From Demequina sp. NBRC 110051 (GTDB lineage Bacteria; Actinomycetota; Actinomycetes; Actinomycetales; Demequinaceae), in contig NZ_BBRH01000021.1 in assembly GCF_002090055.1 (NCBI RefSeq), forward strand, positions 1 to 61,046: DNA of 61,046 bases, in the 5' to 3' direction. The notes beneath the pieces were generated by a model. The model worked only from the letters and a program-made list of their open reading frames with translations. It made no database searches and was not told the DNA's origin. The translations under genes were made by a program, and so were the position numbers. Every line of letters begins with the position of its first letter. The first letter of the stretch is position 1. This document shows positions 49,005 through 57,464 of this stretch, piece after piece.

Positions 49005-50741
49005 ATGACCGGAGTGCTGCAGCGTGCCCGCGACCGGCTCTACGAGCCCCCGCCGCCGCGCCGCCGTGCGCCCGGAATCCTCGAGCCGAGCTTCTCCGCC
49101 GTGGGCCTCGTCGTCGCCCTGTGGTTCTTCTCCATCTCCCTCACGCCGTCGCTGCTGCCGCGCGAGGGGTGGGTGCAGGGCATCGAGTCCGGCGTGGCCG
49201 CCATCGTGGGATACGGACTGGGCGCGGGTGCCTACGCGATCGCCCGGTTCCTCACCGTGCCCGCGGCGCGTGGGCGGTGGCGCGCCATCCTGCTCGTCGG
49301 CGCACTGGGGCTGATCGCCCTCCAGTCCGGATTCGCCATCTGGGCCTATGTGGGCTGGCAGAACGCCACCCGGCTCGACTTCGGCATGGAGCCGCTGTCT
49401 CCGCTGGTGTGGCCCGCGATTGTCCTCGTGGGGACGGCAACGGCCGCGATCCTCCTGATCGTGGCCCGCACCGTCCGCACCCTCTTTCGCAAGGCCGACG
49501 ACCTCGTGGACCGGTTCCTGCCGCGCCGCCTCGCGGTCGCCTCGGTGGGCATCATCCTCACCGCACTGATGTGGTGGGTCGCCTCGGGCGCGTTCGTGAA
49601 CGCCTTCTTCACCTTCTCCAACTGGACCTTTTCGGGCCAAGACCTGCAGACCAATCCCGACTCGAGCCGCCCGGTGGACCCAGCAAAGTCGGGTTCGCCG
49701 GCATCGGCCGTCCAATGGGAAGAGCTGGGCCGTCAGGGCCGGTCCTTCGTGTCGACTGGGCCGACGGCGGCGGACATCGACGAGGCTGGCCCGGGCGGCG
49801 CGATCGAACCCATCCGCGCGTACGTGGGGCTGCGCAGCGCCGAGACCCTCCAGGAACGTGCGGACCTGCTCCTGGAAGAGCTGGTCCGGACCGGCGCGTT
49901 CGACCGCGAGGTGATGGTGGTCGCCACCACGACGGGCACGGGATACCTGGACCCCCACGGCGTCGACTCCCTCGAGTACCTCTTCAACGGGGACACCGCC
50001 ATCGCGGGCGCGCAGTACTCGTACCTGCCCAGCTGGATCTCGCTGCTCGCGGACCAGGCGGAGGTCGAGGAAACCAGCCGCGTGGTCTTTCGCACCATTC
50101 ACGACTACTGGGCCGAGCTTCCCGATGCGGCGCGCCCGCGTCTGTACCTCAACGGGCTGTCGCTCGGCACCACCGGGGTCGAGGCGGTGCTGTCGAGCGT
50201 GGACATCCTCAACGAGCCCATCGACGGCGCACTCATGACCGGTCCGCCGTTCCTCAACGAGATGCACTACGAGATCACCAGGGCGCGCGACGAGGGCTCG
50301 ACGGCGGCGTTGCCGGTGCTCAACGAGGGCCGCACGGTGCGCTTCGCCGACGAGTCTGGCATTGCCCCTGGCAACACCGCAGTGTGGGGAACCACCCGCC
50401 TGCTGTATCTGCAGCACGGTTCCGACCCCGTGGTGTGGTTCAACCAGCACCTGGCCTTCGAGGAGCCCGCTTGGCTGCGCGATGGCGAACGCGCGCCCGA
50501 CGTCTCCGACGAGATGGCCTGGTACCCGCTGGTCACCATGTGGCAGGTCCTGCTCGACATGCCCGCCGCCGGATCCGTCCCCGAGGGGTTTGGTCACCTC
50601 TACACGCCCACGGCCAACCTGCGGGCGTGGGCGGCCGTCACGAATGCGGAGATGGCCGATGCCGACCTCTCCTCTCTTGCCACTCACCTTGAGGAGCGGG
50701 CCGATGCCGCACAGGCGGCCCTGGAGACTCACCCCTCGTAG
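49005..50741 (+). CDS. Membrane-bound alpha/beta-hydrolase (DUF/PF10081-type)
   Basis: This is a 578-residue protein. About six hydrophobic helices occupy residues 30-210. An extracytoplasmic alpha/beta-hydrolase domain follows, with FVSTGPTAADI, then LLLEELVRTGAFDREVMVVATTTGTGYLDP and the nucleophile elbow LYLNGLSLGTTGVEA. This arrangement matches the actinobacterial two-part family (N-terminal membrane region plus catalytic domain; PF15420/PF10081). The substrate is unknown. It ends at 50741, followed by the RNA candidate and the HtaA gene. Confidence 0.82.
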   Translation: MTGVLQRARDRLYEPPPPRRRAPGILEPSFSAVGLVVALWFFSISLTPSLLPREGWVQGIESGVAAIVGYGLGAGAYAIARFLTVPAARGRWRAILLVGALGLIALQSGFAIWAYVGWQNATRLDFGMEPLSPLVWPAIVLVGTATAAILLIVARTVRTLFRKADDLVDRFLPRRLAVASVGIILTALMWWVASGAFVNAFFTFSNWTFSGQDLQTNPDSSRPVDPAKSGSPASAVQWEELGRQGRSFVSTGPTAADIDEAGPGGAIEPIRAYVGLRSAETLQERADLLLEELVRTGAFDREVMVVATTTGTGYLDPHGVDSLEYLFNGDTAIAGAQYSYLPSWISLLADQAEVEETSRVVFRTIHDYWAELPDAARPRLYLNGLSLGTTGVEAVLSSVDILNEPIDGALMTGPPFLNEMHYEITRARDEGSTAALPVLNEGRTVRFADESGIAPGNTAVWGTTRLLYLQHGSDPVVWFNQHLAFEEPAWLRDGERAPDVSDEMAWYPLVTMWQVLLDMPAAGSVPEGFGHLYTPTANLRAWAAVTNAEMADADLSSLATHLEERADAAQAALETHPS

Positions 50742-50808
50742 GGCCTGGGAAGGGTCACAATCCGGTCACAGCCCGGGCAAAGTCACATACATCTCTGTAT
50801 CCTTTTGC

Positions 50809-50913
50809 GAGGCGGGTGCTGCCGCGCGGTCCACGCCATCGAGACCGCGCGAGGCACCCGCTTCTGCCGGGTCGCGACGGCGAGCTGAGGGAGTCGTCGC
50901 GACCCGGCTTTTT
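50809..50913 (+). ncRNA. Candidate structured RNA of about 105 bases with intrinsic terminator
   Basis: A -10-like TATCCT (50798-50803) precedes two stacked structures. The first is a long stem with eight-base outer (50812-50819/50854-50861) and nine-base inner arms (50823-50831/50843-50851). The second is a perfect 14-base stem (50866-50879/50895-50908) followed by TTTTT (50909-50913), a strong rho-independent terminator. No ribosome site or protein of note lies within. It could be an independent small RNA, or the folded 3' end of the upstream transcript. It matches no riboswitch I know. Confidence 0.5.
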
Positions 50914-50925
50914 GCGCCCGTGAGG

Positions 50926-50981
50926 AATTACGCAATATCGCAACATCGTAATTGCTTTTTACACGTCACCCCCGCTAGTCT
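50926..50981 (+). promoter_or_regulatory. Promoter and operator region of the HtaA gene
   Basis: Arms AATTACG (50926-50932) and CGTAATT (50947-50953) form a perfect inverted repeat with a 14-base AT-rich spacer. It abuts a -35-like TTGCTT (50953-50958) and, 17 bases on, TAGTCT (50976-50981). AATTACGCAA recurs in the heme oxygenase promoter at 59292-59301. A site for a heme- or iron-responsive regulator is likely but the protein is unknown; it does not match a DtxR/IdeR box. Confidence 0.5.
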
Positions 50982-51054
50982 CCGGATCAGGCTCGCTCCC
51001 CGAGCACGCCCGCGCGCCGATGCGCCACCCCTTCACCTGATCGATGGAGTCCCC

Positions 51055-54000
51055 GTGAGACACCTGAGCACACGCCTGCGCCCCGCCGCATGGCTTGCTG
51101 CACTCCTCTTGTCCCTGCTCACCGCATCCGTACTGGTTGCCGCGCCCGCGAATGCGATGGGAGCGCCCACCGGATCCCTCACGTGGGGCGTCAAGTCCTC
51201 ATGGCGGTCGTACGTGACGATGTTCGGCGGGTCCATCGAGGGCTCCGGCGGCGCGACCGTCACCGACGGCGTGGCGGCCTTCCCCCTGGCTGCGGCCGAC
51301 CTCGACGAGGACGGCGTGGGCACCGTGCAATACTCGGGCGCCGTGTCGTACACCGTGCCGAGCCACGGCATCGACATCACCCTCACCGACCCAGCCGTGG
51401 CTGTCGGCGCCGCAGGCGACGCCGTGATCACGGTCGCGGCCGCAACACAGGAGGGCGACCAGGGCCGCGTGACCCTCGCCTCGATCGATGAGTGGGTCAC
51501 CACGGAGGCCGACGGCACACTGACCGGAACTGACCTCGCCACCACCGGAGCCGCCGGAGCGGCCACGGTCTTTGGCCGCTACGACGGCGAGGCGTTCGAC
51601 CACGTCACCCTGGCCTACCCCGCGCCTGTCGCGGCGGAGCCCGAGCCCGTCACGCCGACCGTCACCGTGTCAAAGACCACCGACCTTGACGGCGAGGGCG
51701 AGACCGTCACCGTTACCGGCGTCGGGTTCCTGCCTGCCACCGACGGTTCCACCACCGGCACGCGTCCCCCGCTCGCCGGAAAGTTCACCGGCATCTACGT
51801 CACGTTCGGCAAGTACGCCGACACGTGGCAGCCGTCCACCGGCGCGGCGTCCTCCCTCCGCGTCAACAACGACACCCGCTGGGCCGTCCCCGCGGACTCG
51901 ATGGCCACCATCGGTGGCGTCTCCGCCGGCGCCGTTGAGCTCCGCGCCGACGGCACCTTCACCACCACCCTCGACGCCAGCGATTTTGCGCCCGGGGCCG
52001 ACGGCACCTACGGCGTCTACACCTATCCCGGCGGCGGCGCGAAGTATGCCCCCTTCGAGACCGCGACTCCCGTGACGTTTGCCGAGCCCGAGCCGGAGCC
52101 CGTCGACCCGCGCGTGACGGTTGCGCCGGAGGCGAACGTCGAGCCGGGCGCGACGGTGACGGTCTCCGCGACCCTGCCCGCGTTCGTCGACGGCACACCC
52201 ACCTCTGTCTATGTGATGTGGTGCGCCGAAGGCGACGCGCCCGTCGGGACTGCCGAGGGGCGTCTCACGGGCGACGCTTGCGACGCGTCACAGCAGCAGT
52301 TCCTGTCCTCCGTGTCGCAGTACGGCGGGGCCGTGCCTGCGACCGGGACTGTGACGGGCGACGTGTGGGAGTTCACCACCACCCTCACGGCGCCGGATGC
52401 GTTTGGCGCGCACGTGTGCGCCGCTTCCGCGGACGCCACCGACGCGTGTGGCGTCTTCCTTCGCCCGGCACACACGTTCCCGGGCAACTACTCACTCGAC
52501 CAGTTCCACCCGGTGACCTTCGCGACCCCCGCGCTGGCTCAGCCCGTAGTGACCGTCGCGCCATCGACGAACCTCGCCGGCGACGGCGACACCGTGACGG
52601 TCACCGGATCCGGCTTCCTGCCTGCGGCCGACGGCACCACCACCATGGCTCCGTACTACCCCGCACCCCTGGCGGGCAGCTTCTCGGGCGCCTACGTCGC
52701 GTTCGGCAAGTTCGCCGACACGTGGAAGCCGTCGGAAGGCGCGGGCCGCACCGCGCGCGACACAGCCGACGTGTACTGGGGTATCTCCCGCGAGACCTAT
52801 GACGCCCTGGCCGACACCACCGGTTACCTGCCCATCGAGGCCGACGGCACATTTAGCGTCGACCTCGAGGTATCGGACTACGCGCCCGATGCCGCCGGCA
52901 ACTACGGCGTCTACACCTACCCCGGCGGCGGCGTCACCTACCCCCTCTTCGAGACCGCCACGGCCGTGAGCTTCGCGACCGACGAGCCGGTCGACCCGAC
53001 TGATCCGGTCGACCCGGTCGACCCGGTCGACCCGACCGAGCCCGAGACCCCCGTCGAGCCCACGAGCGGCGACCTGGTCTGGGGCATCGACCAGGAGTTC
53101 ATCTCCTACGTCACCGGGCCCATCGCGGCCGGCAGCGTGTCGGTCAGCGGCGGCGCCCAGAAGTCCGGCGCGCTGGTGACCTTCAAGGCCGCGGGCGGCG
53201 ACTCCGACCTCACCACGGGTACCGGCACGGCAAAGTTCACCGGCTCGGTGCGCTTCACTGGCCACCACGGCGCGCTCGACATCACGCTGAAGGACCCGCA
53301 GATCACTCTGACGTCCTCGACGCGGGCTCAGCTCACCGTCGTGGTCGGCGGCACGCGCATCGCGTTCGCCGATCTCAACCTGGGCGCATCCCCCCGGACA
53401 GCCGGTAGCGGCTCGGTGACGCTCACCACGGTGCCCGCCACCCTGACCGAGGCAGGGTCCGCGGTGCTGACCTACGACGCGGGGACAGCGCTCGACCCGG
53501 TGAAGGTGACACTCGGCGCGTCCAAGCCGGCCTCGGGCGGCGGCGACGGGTCCGGCAACGGTACTGGCAATGGTTCCGGCAACGGCTCGACCGGCAGCTC
53601 CGGTTCCGCGGGCGGATCGACGGGAGGATCAACCGGCAGCAACGGCAGCACCACCACTCCTGTCACGGTCACGGATGAGCCCGATACCTCCACCGCGGTC
53701 GTCGGACGCCTCACCTGGGGCATCAGCTCCGGCTTCCGCAACTACGTGACCGGCCCCATCGCACAGGGACAGATCTCTGTCAGCGGTGCGAGCTCCAATG
53801 GCTCGACCTTCACGTTCCTGCAGACCGGCGGCAACGCCGACGCTGAACAGGGCTCGGGCTCCGCGTCCTATGGCGGCTCGGTCACCTTCACCGGTCACCA
53901 CGGTGCGCTGAGCTACACCTTTGCCAACCCGCAGGTGCGTCTCACCTCGCCCACCCGCGCGGTGCTCAGTGTGTCGGTCAACGGCTCGCGCATGGACTTC

Positions 54001-55242
54001 GCGAACCTCGGCCTCGCCTTCGGCACCCGTACCGAGCTCGACGGCGCCGTCCGGTATGCCGGCGTTCCCGCATCCCTCACGGCCGCGGGGGCCGCCGTCC
54101 TCACCGGACCCGGCGGTCAAAGCCTCGGTGTCGACCCCGTGACGGTGACGTTCGGTACGGACGCCGCCACGGCATCGGCCGGCGGTACGCGAGTGGTCCA
54201 GACGGCCGCTGTCACCGAGGAGACCGACGAGATCCCCGCAACTCCCCCTGCCACCGAGGGCATAGAGCTGGACGACGACACCCTCGCGGCGCTGCTCGCG
54301 GGCGAGGTCGTCACGATCTCCGTGCCCGGATTCGAGGCCAACGAGCAGGGCATCCGCGTGGTGATCTACTCGACGCCCACGCTGCTGGCCGAGGTAAGCG
54401 CCGACGCCAACGGCGTCGCCATGTGGACCGGCTCCCTTCCGGCGTCGCTGACAGGCGAACACACGCTCACCTTCCAGGGCTCGCAGGACGTCGGCATCGT
54501 GCTCGACATCCCCGCAGCGACCGAGGGCATGTGTGTGGCCGATGCGTCACTTGCCTGGGGTTTCAAGGAGTCCTTCCGTTCATACATCGAGTCGACCATC
54601 GCGAACGGCGAATGGACGCTCGACGGTGTGAGCGAGGAGGGCGGGATCTTCACGTTCGGCGACGGAGAGGCCGTGATCGACCCGGCCGACACCACCGGCA
54701 CTGTGTCGTGGACGGGCTCCATCGAGTTCACGGGCCACGACGGCGCGCTCGACACCACGATCGCGAACCCGGTCATCGAGCTCTCGGCGGACGGCGCCTA
54801 CCTGCTGCTCGACGTCTCGGGCGAGACGCAGGATGGGTCGGAGGTGTCGCAGACGGGGATCCGGTTCGCCGAACTCGACCTCGCCGCCGCGAAGGTCACG
54901 ACCGAGGGTGACGTCGTCACCATCGCGGCGCTGCCCGCGACGCTCACCGACGCGGGCTCCGAGGCCTTCGGCACCTACCCCGCGGGCGAGGCGCTCGACT
55001 CGCTCTCGGTGGCACTGACGTCCGAGGACGGCTGCATCGCGGCCCTCGCCGGTGGCACCACCACCGCGGCCGAGGAGCCCGAGGAGCAGCCGTCTGCGGA
55101 ATCGTCGTCCGAGGCCGCTGTGGAGACCGAGGCCCAGGCTCCCGTCGAGGAGTCCTCGAACGCCTGGGTGTGGGCCGTCGCGGCCCTCGCCGTGCTCGCG
55201 GCGGCGGGTGCGGCAGTGGTGACGGTGCGCCGCCGCAGCTAA
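51055..55242 (+). CDS. htaA: Giant membrane-anchored heme-binding protein with four HtaA domains
   Basis: This 1395-residue surface protein has a signal peptide (LLLSLLTASVLVAAPANA) and four HtaA heme-binding domains, starting near residues 41 (LTWGVKSSWRSYVT), 670 (LVWGIDQEFISYVT), 881 (LTWGISSGFRNYVT) and 1161 (LAWGFKESFRSYIE). Each has the conserved W...Y likely to contact heme. Between them lie two copies of an Ig-like domain (about 201-342 and 496-642) that share YGVYTYPGGG, plus a third domain with four cysteines. A DP-rich linker and a Gly/Ser linker (near 53530-53660) give length. It ends in a membrane helix and RRRS, with no LPxTG. GTG 51055 has GGAG upstream. Confidence 0.88.
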   Translation: MRHLSTRLRPAAWLAALLLSLLTASVLVAAPANAMGAPTGSLTWGVKSSWRSYVTMFGGSIEGSGGATVTDGVAAFPLAAADLDEDGVGTVQYSGAVSYTVPSHGIDITLTDPAVAVGAAGDAVITVAAATQEGDQGRVTLASIDEWVTTEADGTLTGTDLATTGAAGAATVFGRYDGEAFDHVTLAYPAPVAAEPEPVTPTVTVSKTTDLDGEGETVTVTGVGFLPATDGSTTGTRPPLAGKFTGIYVTFGKYADTWQPSTGAASSLRVNNDTRWAVPADSMATIGGVSAGAVELRADGTFTTTLDASDFAPGADGTYGVYTYPGGGAKYAPFETATPVTFAEPEPEPVDPRVTVAPEANVEPGATVTVSATLPAFVDGTPTSVYVMWCAEGDAPVGTAEGRLTGDACDASQQQFLSSVSQYGGAVPATGTVTGDVWEFTTTLTAPDAFGAHVCAASADATDACGVFLRPAHTFPGNYSLDQFHPVTFATPALAQPVVTVAPSTNLAGDGDTVTVTGSGFLPAADGTTTMAPYYPAPLAGSFSGAYVAFGKFADTWKPSEGAGRTARDTADVYWGISRETYDALADTTGYLPIEADGTFSVDLEVSDYAPDAAGNYGVYTYPGGGVTYPLFETATAVSFATDEPVDPTDPVDPVDPVDPTEPETPVEPTSGDLVWGIDQEFISYVTGPIAAGSVSVSGGAQKSGALVTFKAAGGDSDLTTGTGTAKFTGSVRFTGHHGALDITLKDPQITLTSSTRAQLTVVVGGTRIAFADLNLGASPRTAGSGSVTLTTVPATLTEAGSAVLTYDAGTALDPVKVTLGASKPASGGGDGSGNGTGNGSGNGSTGSSGSAGGSTGGSTGSNGSTTTPVTVTDEPDTSTAVVGRLTWGISSGFRNYVTGPIAQGQISVSGASSNGSTFTFLQTGGNADAEQGSGSASYGGSVTFTGHHGALSYTFANPQVRLTSPTRAVLSVSVNGSRMDFANLGLAFGTRTELDGAVRYAGVPASLTAAGAAVLTGPGGQSLGVDPVTVTFGTDAATASAGGTRVVQTAAVTEETDEIPATPPATEGIELDDDTLAALLAGEVVTISVPGFEANEQGIRVVIYSTPTLLAEVSADANGVAMWTGSLPASLTGEHTLTFQGSQDVGIVLDIPAATEGMCVADASLAWGFKESFRSYIESTIANGEWTLDGVSEEGGIFTFGDGEAVIDPADTTGTVSWTGSIEFTGHDGALDTTIANPVIELSADGAYLLLDVSGETQDGSEVSQTGIRFAELDLAAAKVTTEGDVVTIAALPATLTDAGSEAFGTYPAGEALDSLSVALTSEDGCIAALAGGTTTAAEEPEEQPSAESSSEAAVETEAQAPVEESSNAWVWAVAALAVLAAAGAAVVTVRRRS

Positions 55243-55252
55243 CTCACAGACT

Positions 55253-55291
55253 CACGAGGGGCGGTCGACGGGACATCGGCCGCCCCTCGTG
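55253..55291. terminator. Hairpin after the HtaA gene
   Basis: CACGAGGGGCGG (55253-55264) pairs perfectly with CCGCCCCTCGTG (55280-55291), a 12-base GC-rich stem ten bases after the stop. No T-tract follows. It is the likely end of the HtaA transcript. Confidence 0.65.
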
Positions 55292-55321
55292 CTGTGTGCG
55301 CATCGAGTCAACCTGTCCCCG

Positions 55322-55410
55322 CGTCACGAAGTGACGGTGATGTGGACGACACGCCGGCCCGACGCGGTAGCGACACAGCGTGTCGGCCAGATGACCGTCA
55401 CTTCGTCACG
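55322..55410. repeat. Near-perfect inverted repeat between the convergent heme genes
   Basis: The left arm CGTCACGAAGTGACGGT (55322-55338) matches the reverse complement of the right arm (55394-55410) at 16 of 17 positions, across a 55-base loop. Each arm contains GAAGTGACGGT. No gene lies between 55292 and 55527. The function is unknown: a second terminator, a structured 3' end or protein-binding sites. Confidence 0.5.
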
Positions 55411-55527
55411 TGCACCGGCGCGGTCGCGGGTCGCAGAGGCCGGGTGCGGACGCCACGACGGCGGGAACAAGGACGGGCGCGAGGGCGAGCGCGGGGACTG
55501 ATGCGGGCCTGAACGAGCGCCCGGGCG

Positions 55528-56364
55528 CTAGCGGCGCGGGAGGACCAGCGGTGTGCCGTCGGGGCCGTCGAGCACGTGTACCGGGAGACCGTAGACGCGC
55601 TCGATGAGCGCGGATGTGAGCACGTCGGCGGGAGACCCGAGCGCGGCGAGACGGCCGCGCTCCATCACGGCAACGTGGTCGGCGTAGGCCGCGGCCAGCG
55701 ACAGGTCGTGCAGCACCACGGCCACCGCGACGCCATCGTGCGCGAGCGAGCGAGCCACCCGCAGCACATCCTCCTGATGCTTCAGGTCCAGGGCGGCGGT
55801 GGGCTCGTCGAGCAACACCGCACGGGTGCGCTGCGCGAGCACGCGTGCGAGGGACACCCTGGCGCGCTCACCGCCCGAGAGCGACGTGAACGTCCGCTCG
55901 GTGAGGTGCGCGACGTCGCACGTGGTGAGGGCCTGGGCAATCGCCTCCTCGTCGTCGTCGGCTTCGGGGTGCCCCTGCCACGGGGCGCGGCCCATCTCGA
56001 CGACCTCCCAGACGCGGAACGGGAACGCCACCTGGTTGTCCTGCGCGAGAACCGCGCGGCGGCGCGCGAGATCGCCCGGGGTCCAGTCGCGGACGTCGCG
56101 ATTGTCGAACGCGACGGCGCCCGACGAGGGCGCACGGTCGCCGGCGAGCACGCTCAGCAGCGTGGACTTGCCCGCCCCGTTGGGGCCCACCAGGGCCACG
56201 AGTTCGCCGTGTGCGACGTCGATCGAGACGTCCTCGACCAAGGTCGCGGGGCCAATGCTGACGCCCACGCGGTCGGCGTGGAACGCGGGAGGCAGGACGG
56301 GAGCCGGCGGCTCGGCCACGGCGCTGGCGGCCGCCGGCGCGTCCGGCTGCGGGGTGTGACTCAT
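55528..56364 (-). CDS. hmuV: Heme ABC transporter ATP-binding protein HmuV
   Basis: This 278-residue ATPase drives heme import through HmuU. It has Walker A VGPNGAGKSTLLSVL (near residue 58), signature LSGGERARVSLARVL (near 160), Walker B AVLLDEPTAALD (near 183) and the switch His in VVLHDLSLA. An Ala/Pro-rich N-terminal extension precedes the fold. The second ATG (56364) overlaps the hmuU stop in ATGA and has GGGAGG upstream, so I chose it over 56370. It is last in the hmuO-T-U-V operon. Confidence 0.9.
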   Translation of the reverse strand: MSHTPQPDAPAAASAVAEPPAPVLPPAFHADRVGVSIGPATLVEDVSIDVAHGELVALVGPNGAGKSTLLSVLAGDRAPSSGAVAFDNRDVRDWTPGDLARRRAVLAQDNQVAFPFRVWEVVEMGRAPWQGHPEADDDEEAIAQALTTCDVAHLTERTFTSLSGGERARVSLARVLAQRTRAVLLDEPTAALDLKHQEDVLRVARSLAHDGVAVAVVLHDLSLAAAYADHVAVMERGRLAALGSPADVLTSALIERVYGLPVHVLDGPDGTPLVLPRR

Positions 56365-57464
56365 GCCCATCCTCCCTGCCGCGAGCGCGCGCGGCGCAAG
56401 AGGTAGAAGAAGAAGGGGCCGCCGATGAGCGACGTGAGCAAACCGATGGGGAGCTCAGCCCCCGTCACCGCCGTACGCGCGAACAGGTCGGCCCACACCA
56501 GCAGCACCGCGCCGCCCAGGAGGGACCCGGTCAGGAGCAATTTGTGCGCCGGTCCCAGCACCATGCGGACCGCGTGCGGGACCACGAGCCCCACAAAGGA
56601 GATGATGCCCGCAAACGCCACCGCGGCTCCCGTGAGCACCGCGACCAGGATGATCGAGACGATCCTGAGGCGCTCGACCCGCAGCCCCAGGTGCCCCGCC
56701 GTGCGCTCGCCCAGGGCGAGGAGGTCGTAGCGGCGAGCCAGCGCGAACGCGATGGCCGAGGACGCCACGGCAAACACCGCGACCACCGCCACCTCGTTCC
56801 ACCGCGAGCCATTGAGCGACCCGAGCTGCCAGAACACAATCTGCTCACGCGCGGCGGAGTCGCCCACGAAGATCACCAGCGCAAGGCCCGCCCCTGCGAA
56901 GGCATTGACGGCGATGCCGGTCAGCAGCAGCGTGACGACCTCGGTGCGGCCGCCGGCCCGTGCCATGACGTACACGAGCAGCGTGGCGCCCACTCCCCCG
57001 ATGAATGCCATGGACGCGGTGCCGACCACCCCGGCGAGCACGCCGCCGGAGACGATGCCGAGCGCGGCTCCCAGCGCCGCGCCCGAGGACACGCCGACCA
57101 CGCCGGGTTCAGCCAGCGGGTTGCCGAAGACCGCCTGCATGACGGCGCCCGCGACCGCGAGTGCGGCACCGACCAGCAGGCTCATGGCGACGCGTGGAAA
57201 GCGGATCTGCCACAGCGCCTCGTAGGTGATCTCGGATGCGGGCGCCCAGGGCGTGTCGATTCCGATGCCGCGCAGCAGCGCGCCGATGACCTCGGTCACT
57301 GAGACCGTGAGTTGCCCCACGCCGGCGGATGCGATGACGCCCGCCACCAGCAGCACGGCGAGCGCGCCGAAGAGCAGCCCGGAGCGCAGGCGTCGCCTGG
57401 ACACGGACGCCCGCTCGGATGCCCTCCCGGGCACCTCGACGGGCGCCTCCATCGCGCTCGCCAT
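56361..57464 (-). CDS. hmuU: Heme ABC transporter permease HmuU (FecCD family)
   Basis: This is a 367-residue FecCD-type permease with about ten membrane helices. Conserved blocks include WQIRFPRVAMSLLVGAALAVAGAVMQAVFGNPLAEPGVVGVSSGAALGAALG shortened across its GNPLAxPxxLGxxxGA core, plus FVGLVVPHAVRMVLGPAHK near residue 285, the coupling helix for HmuV. It passes heme from HmuT into the cytosol. The start shares one base with the hmuT stop. Confidence 0.9.
   Translation of the reverse strand: MASAMEAPVEVPGRASERASVSRRRLRSGLLFGALAVLLVAGVIASAGVGQLTVSVTEVIGALLRGIGIDTPWAPASEITYEALWQIRFPRVAMSLLVGAALAVAGAVMQAVFGNPLAEPGVVGVSSGAALGAALGIVSGGVLAGVVGTASMAFIGGVGATLLVYVMARAGGRTEVVTLLLTGIAVNAFAGAGLALVIFVGDSAAREQIVFWQLGSLNGSRWNEVAVVAVFAVASSAIAFALARRYDLLALGERTAGHLGLRVERLRIVSIILVAVLTGAAVAFAGIISFVGLVVPHAVRMVLGPAHKLLLTGSLLGGAVLLVWADLFARTAVTGAELPIGLLTSLIGGPFFFYLLRRARSRQGGWA

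Noticed and set aside
50362..51054. Extension of the HtaA frame by about 230 residues
   Set aside because: It is a shadow of the hydrolase gene and then crosses the RNA hairpins; the signal peptide begins only at 51055.
52988..53040. Tandem GTCGACCCG-like repeats as a possible CRISPR or satellite
   Set aside because: They encode the DP-rich linker of the HtaA protein; the units are short and lack unique spacers.
53530..53660. GGCAACGG-like low-complexity repeats as a mobile or regulatory element
   Set aside because: This is the Gly/Ser/Asn linker between HtaA domains, in frame.
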